From Enterococcus wangshanyuanii (GTDB lineage Bacteria; Bacillota; Bacilli; Lactobacillales; Enterococcaceae): a DNA stretch of 64,000 nucleotides. Positions 45,323-55,106 of the stretch are shown here, piece after piece (position 1 is the first letter of the stretch; each line of letters starts with the position of its first letter). The notes beneath the pieces were generated by a model. It was given only the letters and a program-made list of their open reading frames with translations, was not told the DNA's origin and did no database searches. The stretch is from assembly GCF_002197645.1 (NCBI RefSeq), contig NZ_CP021874.1, forward strand, positions 682,001 to 746,000. The letters are read 5' to 3'. Position numbers and translations under genes: made by a program.

Positions 45323-45663
45323 CTGCATTCTTCAGCTGTGACCCATTTTTCTGCCCATTCTTGAATTTGTTCCATTGCTTGCTGCAGATCCTTACCTTTA
45401 TTTGTAAGGAAATATTCTAAGCGACTACTTTCATCACAACGAACAGCTTTTGCAATAACGCCTTCTGCTTCAAGCTCTTTTAGCCTCTCAACTAACACAC
45501 GATCACTTAATTCAGGAATTTTTTGGCGCAGTTCGCCAAATCGCTGGGGACCATTTTCTAATAACACATCAATGATCAAACCGTTCCATTTTTTTCCTAG
45601 AATCGCAAAGGCCTTTTCAAACTTGGGGCATAGTGTAAATTCGGTTGTTTTTACTTGCTCCAT
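45319..45663 (-). CDS. HxlR family transcriptional regulator
   Basis: 114 residues; start ATG 45663 (MEQVKTTEFTLCPKFEKAFA) behind GAGGTGAGG. The winged helix-turn-helix reads QRFGELRQKIPELSDRVLVERLKELEAEGVI. A cysteine at position 12, in the position used by redox- or electrophile-sensing HxlR proteins (YodB/HypR type), stands just before the helix. The family often autoregulates, and a palindromic site overlies its own promoter. No obvious target gene is adjacent: addA lies upstream with pheST downstream. Confidence 0.9.
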   Translation of the reverse strand: MEQVKTTEFTLCPKFEKAFAILGKKWNGLIIDVLLENGPQRFGELRQKIPELSDRVLVERLKELEAEGVIAKAVRCDESSRLEYFLTNKGKDLQQAMEQIQEWAEKWVTAEECS

Positions 45664-45683
45664 TTTCCTCACCTCGTGAACTG

Positions 45684-45713
45684 AGTATAGCACACAACTT
45701 ACAATTTGTAAGT
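45684..45713 (-). promoter_or_regulatory. HxlR promoter with overlapping palindromic operator
   Basis: TTACAA (45706-45711), 16-bp spacer and TATACT (45684-45689) on the minus strand. The -35 is inside a perfect 17-bp palindrome ACTTACAATTTGTAAGT (45697-45713), which resembles the sites used by HxlR proteins and is probably autoregulatory. Confidence 0.65.
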
Positions 45714-45722
45714 ACATCTGCT

Positions 45723-48700
45723 TCAATTCTTATTGATTTCTTCAATTATTTCTTCATTATCTAGATCAATGATGATCCCTGCGGATAACAAGACTAACAG
45801 TACTTGACTCACCGGTTTATTCGTTGCTTCTGCTAATGCTTTTTTATAGAGATTCAATTGTCCTTTGTAGCGTTGGATGATTTTTGACACTTCAGCTGGA
45901 TTTTGATAATCATTAACAAAATCCGTTTTATAATCGTATAAAATACAGGATTCTTCCTGTTCAATATACCCGTCGATCATCCCGTGAATCAAAAGGTCAT
46001 CTTCTGTTTCTCTTGGATAGTCCTTGATCAGCTCTTCTGCTTTCAACAACATAGAAAATGGTTGTTCACGAACGACATTCTCAGGTTCAGCTAACAGTTG
46101 TTTTCCTAAATTTGTTTGATAAAACGCTAGGATTTGTTCACTATTGATTTCCCTCGCTACATTTTCCTGAATAATCTTTGTTTTTACCAGTTCATTCTTT
46201 AGTCGTTCAATTGTTTCTTTTGTCGGTTCTTGCTTTAAATCTAAAAGCTGTAGTAAATAATGCGTTGCTGTACCGATTTCCATAGAAGAGGCTCGCTGGA
46301 TTTTTTCAATAAACCTCGGCTTTCCTAATTCTCCCTCTGTCATTCGATGAACGATCAATGGCGTCGGCTGAAAGGTATTTTTATCACTTACTTCGATTTT
46401 CGCAATCTCTTTATTATCAGGATCTTCAAAGATGCGCTTGATTTCTGAAACAGATTGATAATTAGTCGTTTGGGTCGATAATTGATACGGGTAACGATAA
46501 TCTAAACGATGAAGAGCCTGCTTTATACTAGTTTGTTCAGCCGTTTGATTAGCTTGAATCGTCCCGATAGCTGTATCCACAAATTGAAGAGCAGCAAATT
46601 GGTCTTGTATTTCTTTTTCTGTCATAAATGAAAGAGTAAAATCAGCCGCATGTGTTGTGATTCCAGCTACTTTTTCTGTCACAAATTCAGTTTGAAACTT
46701 CGCCATACTTTCATGACGGATCAGACTCATCCCTACCCAATTCATCAAGCTGCTTTTCCCTTGAAGACGATTTTCACTAGGCAGCACTTTTGTTCTAACG
46801 TCGCCGACTTTTAGCCATTCTTTCCAGAGGGCAGCTTGATCATTATACGAACCAACCAAATAAAGTTTTTGCTCAGCTCGGGTCAATGCAACATAAAGCT
46901 TCCGCATTTCTTCTGATAATAATTTTTTCAATTTTGCTTGCTTGATTGCTAAAAATGGTAATGTATCATACAGCATCCGCTCTGTCTGATCAAGATAACG
47001 AATTCCTACACCCAGACGATCATCAAAGATGTATCGTTCATTTAAATCCCCTAAATTGAATTCTTTGGTCATGTCTAAAATAAAGACGATCGGAAATTCA
47101 AGCCCTTTACTAGCATGGATCGTCATGACACGAACCGCATTTTCCTCACTCAAAATAACAGGTTCAGCTAAATCTTTGTCTTTCTCCTGCATTTTTTCAA
47201 TAAACCGTACAAATTGAAATAACCCGCGGAAACTTGTTTGTTCGTAAGCTGCAGCACGATCGACCAGCGCATATAGATTGGCTTGACGCTGTTTACCAGC
47301 AGGCAGTCCGCCAACATAATCTAAATAAGCAGTATCTTGATAGATCATCCAAATCAAAGAAGCCAATTGATTGCGTCTGGCCATTTCCCGCCATTTTGCC
47401 AATAATTGTGCAAAGGCCATAGTTTTTATTTGCACTGTTCGTTGCTCTTTGTTCAACTCAACTTTTTGGTTGAACGCTAAAAAAGCATCATAATACATAC
47501 TTTTTTTCGCTGCTAGGCGAATTTCGACTAAATCATTTTCCTTCAAACCCACAATCGGTGAACGCAGTACTGCAGCGAGTGGAATATCTTGGTATGGGTT
47601 ATCAATGATCTGCAGAAGAGCAACCATCGTTTGTACTTCCGTTGCTTGAAAATAATTCTGTGCATCATTGACTTGAATCGGAATACCAGCTGTCTTAAAA
47701 ATCTCTAAGATCGTCAAATTGTTTTTCTTCGTTGGTGTCAACAGCACAATATCTTTGTATGTTACAGGACGATTGATTTTATTTGCTTTATCATAAATCA
47801 TAAAGTTTTGATCTACTAGCTCTCTGATTTTCAAAGCAGTCATATGCAATTCGCCTTCTGTTTTATCTTCTAAAACTAGCTGACTTTCATCTACTATTGA
47901 TGCTTCTCCATCAGTTTTTCCAGCTTTTTTTTCATAAATCAATAGTTCTGTGTTATAATTTTCGGCTTCTTCAAATTGATCAAACCCATGAACCAATCGA
48001 GCAGCTTCATCATAGGCAATTTGACCGACTCGTTCATCCATCAACTGTTCAAAAACCAAATTAGTAAAATCTAGTACATTTTTTCTCGAACGGAAGTTTT
48101 CTGCTAAGACGATTCTTTTTCCTTCTTTGTTTTGTCCGTACTGGTTATACTTCTCAATAAATAACGTAGGATCTGCTAAACGGAATGAATAGATTGATTG
48201 TTTCACGTCACCCACCATGAACAAATTTCCTTCAGATGCACTAGGTCGTCTCAACCAGTATAGAATTGTTTCCTGCAGCCGATTGATATCTTGGTATTCA
48301 TCGACAAGTACTTCATCAAATTTATCCCGATAATAAGTTGATGCTTCTGTGGCGTGCCAGCCATCCGCATTCTTTTTCGCTAAAATAGCTAAGGTAAAAT
48401 GCTCAAGATCATTAAAATCAACCAAGCCTTTGGCTAATTTTTGTCTACCATATGCTTCGATAAAAGATTGCTCGACTCTTGCCATTTCATCCACAACCGG
48501 AAAAGCCTGAGCCATGACCTCTTTCATTTGCTGCGGTGATAAAGTAAACAAATCAGCAATAACTGTAGTGATCGCCTTTTTATTTTGCTCACGTAAGCCC
48601 TTTGCCTGACTAGCGGTTTCTTTTAATTCCTCAACTCTGACTGTTGGATAGCGTTCAAAAGTCACTGTTTTAGAAATCTCAAAACCTGATTCTAAATCAT

Positions 48701-49529
48701 CATCTGCTAATTGACTGCTGAATGTTTCGACAAACTCCTTCTCATTGCGGGCAAGCGCAGCAATTTTTTCAAGCTTTTCTTCTCCTTCAGTCAGCTGTAT
48801 CATTTCCTCGTAACGTTCCACACAACGTAGTAGAGTTTCCATCACTTGAGGTTTTATAAACTCTTGAAATAAAATTGAATCACCAAGTTTACCATCTGCT
48901 CGATAACTATCCGCCAAATGAGTAAGCCATTGTTCAGGGTCAGGATTCGCTTTAGCAAATTCATACAGCGAGAAGACTAGCCGAGTCAGCCCCTCATCAC
49001 TTCGGTCATTGGAAAAATTCCCTGTCAATTGATAGAAAGGTTCGCGATTTTCAGCATAAAAGGTTTCTCTTAGCTCATCCCAAACATCTTCTTTTAACAA
49101 AAGCATTTCTGTTTCATCCGTTAACAGACGAAACACAGGATCCATATCGATCAAATAGTAAAACCGACGAATCACCGTCAAACAAAAGGCATGTAAGGTA
49201 CTAATATTGGCAGTAGGAAGCAATGTCAACTGACGAATAAAATGTTGTTTCTTTTCAGCATCACTTTCATTAGTGATTGCTTTTTGCAAAGCAAGTTGAA
49301 TTCGTTCTTTCATTTCTTTTGCGGCAGCTTCCGTATAAGTAACGATCAGCAGTCGATCGATATCTGTTCCGCTTTTTAGCTTTTCGATCACTCGACGGAC
49401 AAGGACTGTCGTTTTTCCAGATCCTGCCGATGCAGAAACCAAAATATTTTCATCCCCGTCAAACACTGCTTGCCACTGATTATCAGTGAATTGTTCATTC
49501 TCCGGACGCAAAGGAATCATCTTACTCAT
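45723..49529 (-). CDS. addA: ATP-dependent helicase/nuclease subunit A
   Basis: 1268 residues, the helicase-nuclease that processes double-strand breaks for recombination. Walker A is SAGSGKTTVLVRR near the start, followed by UvrD-like motifs including VDEYQDINRLQ and EENAVRVMTIHASKGLEFP. The C-terminal RecB-type nuclease has DYPRETEDDLLIHGMIDGYI then YDYKTDF. Start ATG 49529 is preferred (AGGAGG 8 nt upstream) over 49556. It overlaps the end of addB by 8 bp (ATGAGTAA type), hence translational coupling. Confidence 0.96.
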   Translation of the reverse strand: MSKMIPLRPENEQFTDNQWQAVFDGDENILVSASAGSGKTTVLVRRVIEKLKSGTDIDRLLIVTYTEAAAKEMKERIQLALQKAITNESDAEKKQHFIRQLTLLPTANISTLHAFCLTVIRRFYYLIDMDPVFRLLTDETEMLLLKEDVWDELRETFYAENREPFYQLTGNFSNDRSDEGLTRLVFSLYEFAKANPDPEQWLTHLADSYRADGKLGDSILFQEFIKPQVMETLLRCVERYEEMIQLTEGEEKLEKIAALARNEKEFVETFSSQLADDDLESGFEISKTVTFERYPTVRVEELKETASQAKGLREQNKKAITTVIADLFTLSPQQMKEVMAQAFPVVDEMARVEQSFIEAYGRQKLAKGLVDFNDLEHFTLAILAKKNADGWHATEASTYYRDKFDEVLVDEYQDINRLQETILYWLRRPSASEGNLFMVGDVKQSIYSFRLADPTLFIEKYNQYGQNKEGKRIVLAENFRSRKNVLDFTNLVFEQLMDERVGQIAYDEAARLVHGFDQFEEAENYNTELLIYEKKAGKTDGEASIVDESQLVLEDKTEGELHMTALKIRELVDQNFMIYDKANKINRPVTYKDIVLLTPTKKNNLTILEIFKTAGIPIQVNDAQNYFQATEVQTMVALLQIIDNPYQDIPLAAVLRSPIVGLKENDLVEIRLAAKKSMYYDAFLAFNQKVELNKEQRTVQIKTMAFAQLLAKWREMARRNQLASLIWMIYQDTAYLDYVGGLPAGKQRQANLYALVDRAAAYEQTSFRGLFQFVRFIEKMQEKDKDLAEPVILSEENAVRVMTIHASKGLEFPIVFILDMTKEFNLGDLNERYIFDDRLGVGIRYLDQTERMLYDTLPFLAIKQAKLKKLLSEEMRKLYVALTRAEQKLYLVGSYNDQAALWKEWLKVGDVRTKVLPSENRLQGKSSLMNWVGMSLIRHESMAKFQTEFVTEKVAGITTHAADFTLSFMTEKEIQDQFAALQFVDTAIGTIQANQTAEQTSIKQALHRLDYRYPYQLSTQTTNYQSVSEIKRIFEDPDNKEIAKIEVSDKNTFQPTPLIVHRMTEGELGKPRFIEKIQRASSMEIGTATHYLLQLLDLKQEPTKETIERLKNELVKTKIIQENVAREINSEQILAFYQTNLGKQLLAEPENVVREQPFSMLLKAEELIKDYPRETEDDLLIHGMIDGYIEQEESCILYDYKTDFVNDYQNPAEVSKIIQRYKGQLNLYKKALAEATNKPVSQVLLVLLSAGIIIDLDNEEIIEEINKN

Positions 49530-52500
49530 CACTTTCTCCTCCTTCCTGCTCATCAAGTATCAATCGTTCCATTACTTCTTTTTTGGATAATGTTTCAATT
49601 CGGTTGTAGTTATTTTCTTTTAGCATCACATCAAAATTACAGACGCTTCTAAATGGACAGAACTTACAAGCAATTCTTTCTTTGCCCTGATAAGCAGGAT
49701 TCAAGTCGATCTCACCACTTGTGATCTTATTTCCAGCTTTGATAAATTTACTGCGGTTATGCGTCAATAATGCATCTAACTCAGGTTCCGTTACAAATTT
49801 ATCTTCCTGACGGCGGCCAGGTTTGATCAACTCTTTAGCGGACTCTTCGATTGGGTAAAGTAGAGAGCTCTTTTTTGGTTCCAAACTTTTGTCTAGATTT
49901 TCTAATAGAACTGGATCATTTAATAATAAACCATCAAATTGAAATTTCTTAAGTAACTGCTGCTCTTTTTTATCTTCAACCTCGTATGGAAGAATCGGGT
50001 TATGGACATGGAGATACAAAGATCCCGCCGGCTTAGCCGTTCGACCTACCAAGCTTACCGCATCCATCAACGCAACGTCTAGATACGTCAGCATCTGCAT
50101 AGCCAAGCCATAGTATGCTTCTGTGATATTGAATTTTTTATGACTGGATTTATAATCTACTACGCCTAAATAAAGGGCATCTGGCGTAACTAATTGATCC
50201 AATCGGTCGATTTTTCCGCGTACACTGATATTTCCGCCATTTTTAAGTGGTAATTCTAGTCCCTTGATGCCTTTTTGGCTCGCTAACTGCCCAAATAAAA
50301 TTTCTGTTTGAACTGTGCTCATTCCACTCCGTTCACTTTGACGCTTTAATGCCCAACTGACTTTTTTAATCGTTTGACCGAGTTGGTAGCGGATGTAATT
50401 CATTCGACTTGAGGAATCCAAAATCGAAAATTTGATTTCGCCAAAAACAGTATTCAAAATTTTCTCTGTAAACGCATTTACTTCTTGATCTGTCAAATCA
50501 GTCAGTTGTTTCTTTTCCATGATCAATAACTTGAAAAACTGATCCAATGCTTCATGGAAGAAATCCCCCGTAGCTGCTGGAGATAGTCCAAAAACGTCCC
50601 GCTCTTTTAAGCCTAAACCAAAACGGGAGAAATACTGATACTGACAACGATAGAAACTTTCCATTCTCGAAACAGAGGTATAAATTTGTTTACTATATAA
50701 ATTCTCAGCCAGCTGCTCCTGTAGATTTTCAGGAATATTTTTATGCGCCAAACTTTCAAAAACGCGCTGCGCCAACTCACTTTGTTCGTTTTTCATCAAG
50801 GTCTTTTCTAATCTATCCCAAAATGGTAAGTACGGTTCCTGACTTTCTTTTTTCTGCCGTTTTAGATTAGTTAGATCACTGATCAATGTTCGATAAGTAC
50901 CAATATGCGCTAAGCTTTCCTGCTGATCATCAGAAATCAGCAGTGCTCTCTTTTCTATGATAGACAGATTTAAATCTTTTTGGATATTCAATAAATAAGG
51001 AGACATTTTAACGTCTTTGACTGTATCTTTTACACTAGGATATGATAGATATAAACGTTCTCTAGCTGAACTAAGCATGATATAAGCAATAAATGGCTCT
51101 TTAGCGATATTTTTTCTTGTATCATTTACCAAATATTGTCCTTCATCAAGACGTTCACTCATAAATTGCCGTTCCTCATCCGAAAGCAATGTTTTATTTT
51201 CGATTTTTTGTGGCAAAACTTGATCAGTCAAGCCAATCACAAAAACAACCTTTGCTTGACCTGGATGCGCTAAATCAATGGCTCTTACTTGAACTTGATC
51301 GATAGCTGTAGGCACCTTATTATAACGTAATCCTTCTAAACCGCTTGAAAAAATTGTTTCAAATGTAGGCAGATCAAACGCATCTTCACCATAAATCGTC
51401 ACATATTCATCCATCAACGTCATCAAAGCTTCCCATGTTTGCTCATGATTTCTAGCAGCTTCAAGCTCACCTTTAGCAACCGCCTGATTTCGCCACATGA
51501 TCAATTGCTTTTCAACACCACTGTGCACTAAAAAACGATAAAAGCAATCAGCTGCCTCAATCCCTGTTTTCGCTTTTTGAATGGTTTTAAAAAAAGCCGG
51601 AATGGTTTGCTGGATCATTTTACGAACGACATTTGAGTCCTCTTCAATTTGTTCAGTATCATCTTGTTGATCTGATTCAAAATCGTAGCGGATAAAGCGC
51701 CAGTCTTTATTTTGTTCCCAATGATAGCCTTCATAACCATAAGCAAGCACAACATTCTCAGTCACATCGATTTTCCTGCGCCATTCATCTCGTTGCTGTT
51801 GCCATTCTTCACTGGAAATCTCATCTTCAATAGGAAAGAATAATTCTGTCCGCAAAAATCGTAAAACATCCCGATACCTGTAGCGATAAGCATTTATTGC
51901 AAATAGAGATTGAATGAATTCAACCAACGGATGCTGCTCCATCGCCATATCTCGATCCAAATAAATTGGAATATCGTTGAGTGAAAAAAGTGGTTCAAGA
52001 AGTGTCTCATAGCTATCCAGATCACGAGTCAACACTTGAATATCTTTATAACGATAGTTTTCTTCGGCAACTAATCTTCTAATTTCTTTAGTGATATGGT
52101 TGATTTCTTCTTTTGGTGTTTCTGCTTGCCATATCTGTACATGTTCATTATTGAGGCTGACTTTACTTTTTTTGGTTGCTTTTTCTTGTGAGTCGATCCA
52201 ATATCTGCCAAGAGTTTGAAGCTCTGTTTCTGTGACCAACGGCTTATCATTTTCGACAATATCCGGTAAAACAGCGACATTTGATTTTCTAGCTAACTGA
52301 TACAATTGTTGGTACGTTGTTCCAGTTTCATAAAACAAATCCATTGTGGATGGTATCTCCACAGCAAATTTTTTATCTACAATCAGAGAAATCTTTACTT
52401 CTCCACTTTGACGTAATAAAACCTCGATCAGTTTTAATTCTCTCGCAGAAAAATGATGATACCCTGTGATCACAAACAAAACATGTTTCAGCTCTTTTGT

Positions 52501-53100
52501 TTCCAGATATTCTGCCAAATAATTGATAATCTCAGCTGACTTGATGCCATAATGACTCATAGTCTCCTCAAATCGTGAAAAGATCAATTGAATATCTTGA
52601 ATCTTTAATTGTAGATCCTGTTCTTTCCCGCCCAATTTAGTTTCTTTCAGAAAATCAGAGAGTTGTTGGATTTCAATATTCCCCTCTTTCATCTCTTGAT
52701 AGAGGTCAAATAACTGTTGAATAAAGCCGGCTTTGTTGATTTCTCCACGAAAAACACTCAGCTCTTCTTCATTTTCAGACAATATCTTTCTAAAAACCAT
52801 AGCGGCTCCAGCCTCAGATAGCACTTCTGAGCTATAATATTGTGTATTTTGTAGATAGTACCAAGCCAAACGGTAAAAACTGAAGACTTGCAAACGCATT
52901 GTCGCAATCGAATCTTTAGACTTATTTCCAAACGATTGGATTCGTTTCAACGTATTGATTTCTTGTTCAAATTTCATATGATTGGGTACTAGATAAAAAA
53001 CTTCATTTCTTTTATCCTTCGAAAGCCAATCCAATGAAGCGTGTATCAATTCTTCTTCTAAATCCCTATCAGCTGTTCCACGTACAAATTGCAGACTCAT
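49522..53100 (-). CDS. addB: ATP-dependent helicase/nuclease subunit B (AddB/RexB)
   Basis: 1192 residues. It has an inactive helicase-like front, a RecB-type nuclease and an iron-sulfur cluster: C-terminal KFCPFRSVCNFD with an upstream cysteine (near residue 805) completing four ligands. The N-terminal segment FVRGTADRDLEEELIHASL shows no Walker A lysine, as in RexB of lactic acid bacteria rather than in AddB of Bacillus. It pairs with AddA. ATG at 53100 follows AAAGGATG. Confidence 0.93.
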   Translation of the reverse strand: MSLQFVRGTADRDLEEELIHASLDWLSKDKRNEVFYLVPNHMKFEQEINTLKRIQSFGNKSKDSIATMRLQVFSFYRLAWYYLQNTQYYSSEVLSEAGAAMVFRKILSENEEELSVFRGEINKAGFIQQLFDLYQEMKEGNIEIQQLSDFLKETKLGGKEQDLQLKIQDIQLIFSRFEETMSHYGIKSAEIINYLAEYLETKELKHVLFVITGYHHFSARELKLIEVLLRQSGEVKISLIVDKKFAVEIPSTMDLFYETGTTYQQLYQLARKSNVAVLPDIVENDKPLVTETELQTLGRYWIDSQEKATKKSKVSLNNEHVQIWQAETPKEEINHITKEIRRLVAEENYRYKDIQVLTRDLDSYETLLEPLFSLNDIPIYLDRDMAMEQHPLVEFIQSLFAINAYRYRYRDVLRFLRTELFFPIEDEISSEEWQQQRDEWRRKIDVTENVVLAYGYEGYHWEQNKDWRFIRYDFESDQQDDTEQIEEDSNVVRKMIQQTIPAFFKTIQKAKTGIEAADCFYRFLVHSGVEKQLIMWRNQAVAKGELEAARNHEQTWEALMTLMDEYVTIYGEDAFDLPTFETIFSSGLEGLRYNKVPTAIDQVQVRAIDLAHPGQAKVVFVIGLTDQVLPQKIENKTLLSDEERQFMSERLDEGQYLVNDTRKNIAKEPFIAYIMLSSARERLYLSYPSVKDTVKDVKMSPYLLNIQKDLNLSIIEKRALLISDDQQESLAHIGTYRTLISDLTNLKRQKKESQEPYLPFWDRLEKTLMKNEQSELAQRVFESLAHKNIPENLQEQLAENLYSKQIYTSVSRMESFYRCQYQYFSRFGLGLKERDVFGLSPAATGDFFHEALDQFFKLLIMEKKQLTDLTDQEVNAFTEKILNTVFGEIKFSILDSSSRMNYIRYQLGQTIKKVSWALKRQSERSGMSTVQTEILFGQLASQKGIKGLELPLKNGGNISVRGKIDRLDQLVTPDALYLGVVDYKSSHKKFNITEAYYGLAMQMLTYLDVALMDAVSLVGRTAKPAGSLYLHVHNPILPYEVEDKKEQQLLKKFQFDGLLLNDPVLLENLDKSLEPKKSSLLYPIEESAKELIKPGRRQEDKFVTEPELDALLTHNRSKFIKAGNKITSGEIDLNPAYQGKERIACKFCPFRSVCNFDVMLKENNYNRIETLSKKEVMERLILDEQEGGESDE

Positions 53101-53183
53101 TTTATCACATCCTTTATAGCTGTTGATTCTTTTCTAGTGTAGCATATAATCTTTAATACTATCATGGATATTATCTAACAAAA

Positions 53184-53210
53184 AAAGCCTCTTAATTAAA
53201 AGAGAGCTTT
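53184..53210 (-). terminator. lepB terminator
   Basis: Stem AAAGCCTCTT / AAGAGAGCTTT with one bulge; the minus strand after it is TTTTTTTG. It lies 26 bp past the lepB stop. Confidence 0.65.
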
Positions 53211-53235
53211 CTATTTTCTTGTAAGTGTGTCTTAT

Positions 53236-53796
53236 CTATTGTTCAACTTTTGAAAGAGTTCCAAAACGATTGAACGGCCATAAAACAAATTTAACATCTC
53301 CAGAAATATCCTTTTCATTGATGAAACCGATCATTCTTCCATCTTTAGAATTTCTTCGATTGTCTCCCATCACGAAATATTCACCCGCTGGAACTTTATC
53401 CTTACCTGTGACCTCTTTCAAGGTAAAATCAAAGGTAAATGGCATTCCATCTGTCAGTTCACTTTTAAATTCATCCAAATAAGGCTCTTTTGTTTCTTTC
53501 CCATTGATATATAAAGCATCATCTTTATACTCGATAGAATCTCCTGGAAGTCCGATCACTCGCTTGATATAGCTCTTTTTAGGTTCATCCGGCGCTGGAA
53601 ACGTCACAATGTCATATCGCTTGATCTCAGTGTTTTTTAGTGCAATCACTCGTTCGCCATCAGCCAATGTCGGATCCATCGAATGACCTTTAACGACCAC
53701 AGGAGTGAAGACAAACTGTCTTAGTAAAAACAAGATCAGCGCGAACGCTGCAAAATATAATACTGTATGTAATAGCTCTTTTGATTTCAATTTCAT
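53236..53796 (-). CDS. lepB: type I signal peptidase
   Basis: 186 residues; membrane-anchored Ser/Lys peptidase that removes signal peptides. A single transmembrane helix (about 10-28) is followed by the catalytic Ser39 in GHSMDPT and Lys78 in YIKRVIGLPGD, then the MGDNRRNSKDGR box. ATG 53796 is taken, although GGAGG lies only 2 nt upstream; an in-frame TTG at 53790 has better spacing, so the start may be 2 codons later. It stands alone. Confidence 0.94.
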   Translation of the reverse strand: MKLKSKELLHTVLYFAAFALILFLLRQFVFTPVVVKGHSMDPTLADGERVIALKNTEIKRYDIVTFPAPDEPKKSYIKRVIGLPGDSIEYKDDALYINGKETKEPYLDEFKSELTDGMPFTFDFTLKEVTGKDKVPAGEYFVMGDNRRNSKDGRMIGFINEKDISGDVKFVLWPFNRFGTLSKVEQ

Positions 53797-53930
53797 TCCT
53801 CCAAAAACTTGCTTCCTATAGTTTACCACAAAGGAGCAAATTCCTACACAATTCTTTCCTTTTTATGCAAATTATATTAATCCTTCTTAAGAAAAAGACA
53901 ATAGTTGACCATAAACAGATGACGATAGCG

Positions 53931-53961
53931 TTAACATTTGATACACTATAACATGTTAACA
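53931..53961 (+). promoter_or_regulatory. inverted repeat over the promoter of the 114-aa membrane protein gene
   Basis: GTTAACAT and ATGTTAAC, perfect 8-bp arms 15 bp apart, flank the -10-like TACACTATAA. The arms are candidate operator halves. TTGACC is seen further upstream (53905). Regulator not identified. Confidence 0.4.
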
Positions 53962-53985
53962 ATGGATAAAGGAGGTTAAATCATT

Positions 53986-54330
53986 ATGTTTATCTCATTT
54001 GGTATGTTTATTGCTTTGATCATCGCAACGATCATCATGATTTTATTGATCATTTATTTAACATTTACCAGTGGAAAAGGTCAGACGACTAAACACGACA
54101 ATCAAATCAAAGCTGAAGAAGAAGCCAAGGCTCGCTTAGCGCAAAATAATCCTGAACAGTCAGAAACGCTCCATTCAACAATGAATACCAATGATTTTCC
54201 GAAAGAAACACAACACAGCTTTCAGCAAAACACCTATTCACAACCTGAGGTAGATAATGTAGATGAACCCGTAGAAGATGATGACTATCTTCACGTCCTG
54301 CCTTATCCGAAAGATGATGAATATAAATAA
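53986..54330 (+). CDS. single-pass membrane protein with a long acidic tail (unknown)
   Basis: 114 residues. A very hydrophobic N-terminal helix (about 2-28) is followed by a charged tail rich in Glu, Asp, Gln and Asn, and ends YPKDDEYK. A Glu/Ala/Lys-rich segment (QIKAEEEAKARLAQ) suggests a short helix. There is no signal-peptidase site and I do not recognise the family. It begins behind AAAGGAGG. The hairpin just downstream is in the wrong sense to be its terminator. Confidence 0.8.
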   Translation: MFISFGMFIALIIATIIMILLIIYLTFTSGKGQTTKHDNQIKAEEEAKARLAQNNPEQSETLHSTMNTNDFPKETQHSFQQNTYSQPEVDNVDEPVEDDDYLHVLPYPKDDEYK

Positions 54331-54360
54331 CGACTAACTAAAAATCGATCCATAAAAAAA

Positions 54361-54388
54361 GCTCTGTTATGCTGACACATAACGGAGC
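54361..54388 (-). terminator. hairpin with minus-strand terminator character
   Basis: Stem GCTCTGTTATG / CATAACGGAGC. The minus strand reads a T7 run after it, but both flanking genes are on the plus strand. Confidence 0.5.
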
Positions 54389-54445
54389 AACCAAACAGAA
54401 TTTCTCTTAGCAAAATTATTATATCACAAAGTGAGGAATTCGAAA

Positions 54446-55036
54446 ATGAAAAAAACAAGTATTATGTTTATGGGTGGTATACTTTTATTCGCACTTATGG
54501 GTTGCGGATCAACTGATTCTGGAAGCAAAGAGTCAAAAGCCAGTGAGACCAGTTCAACTACAAAAAAAGAGGAAAAGACTGAATCAACGGGCGATTTCGT
54601 CTCTACAGCCGCTGACTCAACTTTTGACGGGACTACACTTAAAGGCAACTCATACACTATCAAAATCACAAGCAACAAAGTGATTCAACCGGGTGAACCT
54701 GGCAATGAATATGGGGAAAAACCAGTACTAGCCTTTTGGTTTGATACATTAGTTTCACCTGATTACAAAGATGATGCTGAAATCAGTCCGAATATGGCAT
54801 GGATCATGAGTTTCAAAGCTGTTCAAGATAATGATCCAAATAAAGTGAACAAGTTAAATGTTTCAAGTCTACCAGATAATCAATTTTTAGATTCTCAAAT
54901 GGCAGAAATCAAACCTGGCGGAACTGTATCAAGTGCAATGGGTTATGAATTGACTGATACTGAGACACCTGTTACTTTAATCGCACAAAACATATTAGGA
55001 ACGGAATATGGAAAAGCTGATTTTCCAGTTAACTAA
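54446..55036 (+). CDS. DUF5067-type lipoprotein
   Basis: 196 residues; start ATG 54446, GTGAGGA 8 nt upstream. The signal peptide ends in the lipobox FALMGC, with the cysteine anchored, then a Ser/Lys/Glu-rich linker (about 22-50) and a beta-rich domain. LKGNSYTIKITSNKV is its typical opening and VLAFWFDT its second strand, consistent with DUF5067 (a DUF4352-like immunoglobulin fold). Surface-exposed by prediction; function unknown. It ends in a strong terminator shared with pgi. Confidence 0.85.
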   Translation: MKKTSIMFMGGILLFALMGCGSTDSGSKESKASETSSTTKKEEKTESTGDFVSTAADSTFDGTTLKGNSYTIKITSNKVIQPGEPGNEYGEKPVLAFWFDTLVSPDYKDDAEISPNMAWIMSFKAVQDNDPNKVNKLNVSSLPDNQFLDSQMAEIKPGGTVSSAMGYELTDTETPVTLIAQNILGTEYGKADFPVN

Positions 55037-55051
55037 TTATTTATACTTAGA

Positions 55052-55086
55052 AAAAAGGAACGCTCAATTCGTGAGCGTTCCTTTTT
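55052..55086. terminator. bidirectional terminator, lipoprotein gene / pgi
   Basis: Stem AAAAAGGAACGCTCA / TGAGCGTTCCTTTTT (15 bp) with a 5-nt loop. The plus strand continues in T and the minus strand in T. Confidence 0.85.
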
Positions 55087-55106
55087 CAACTAAATAACAA
55101 GCAAAA

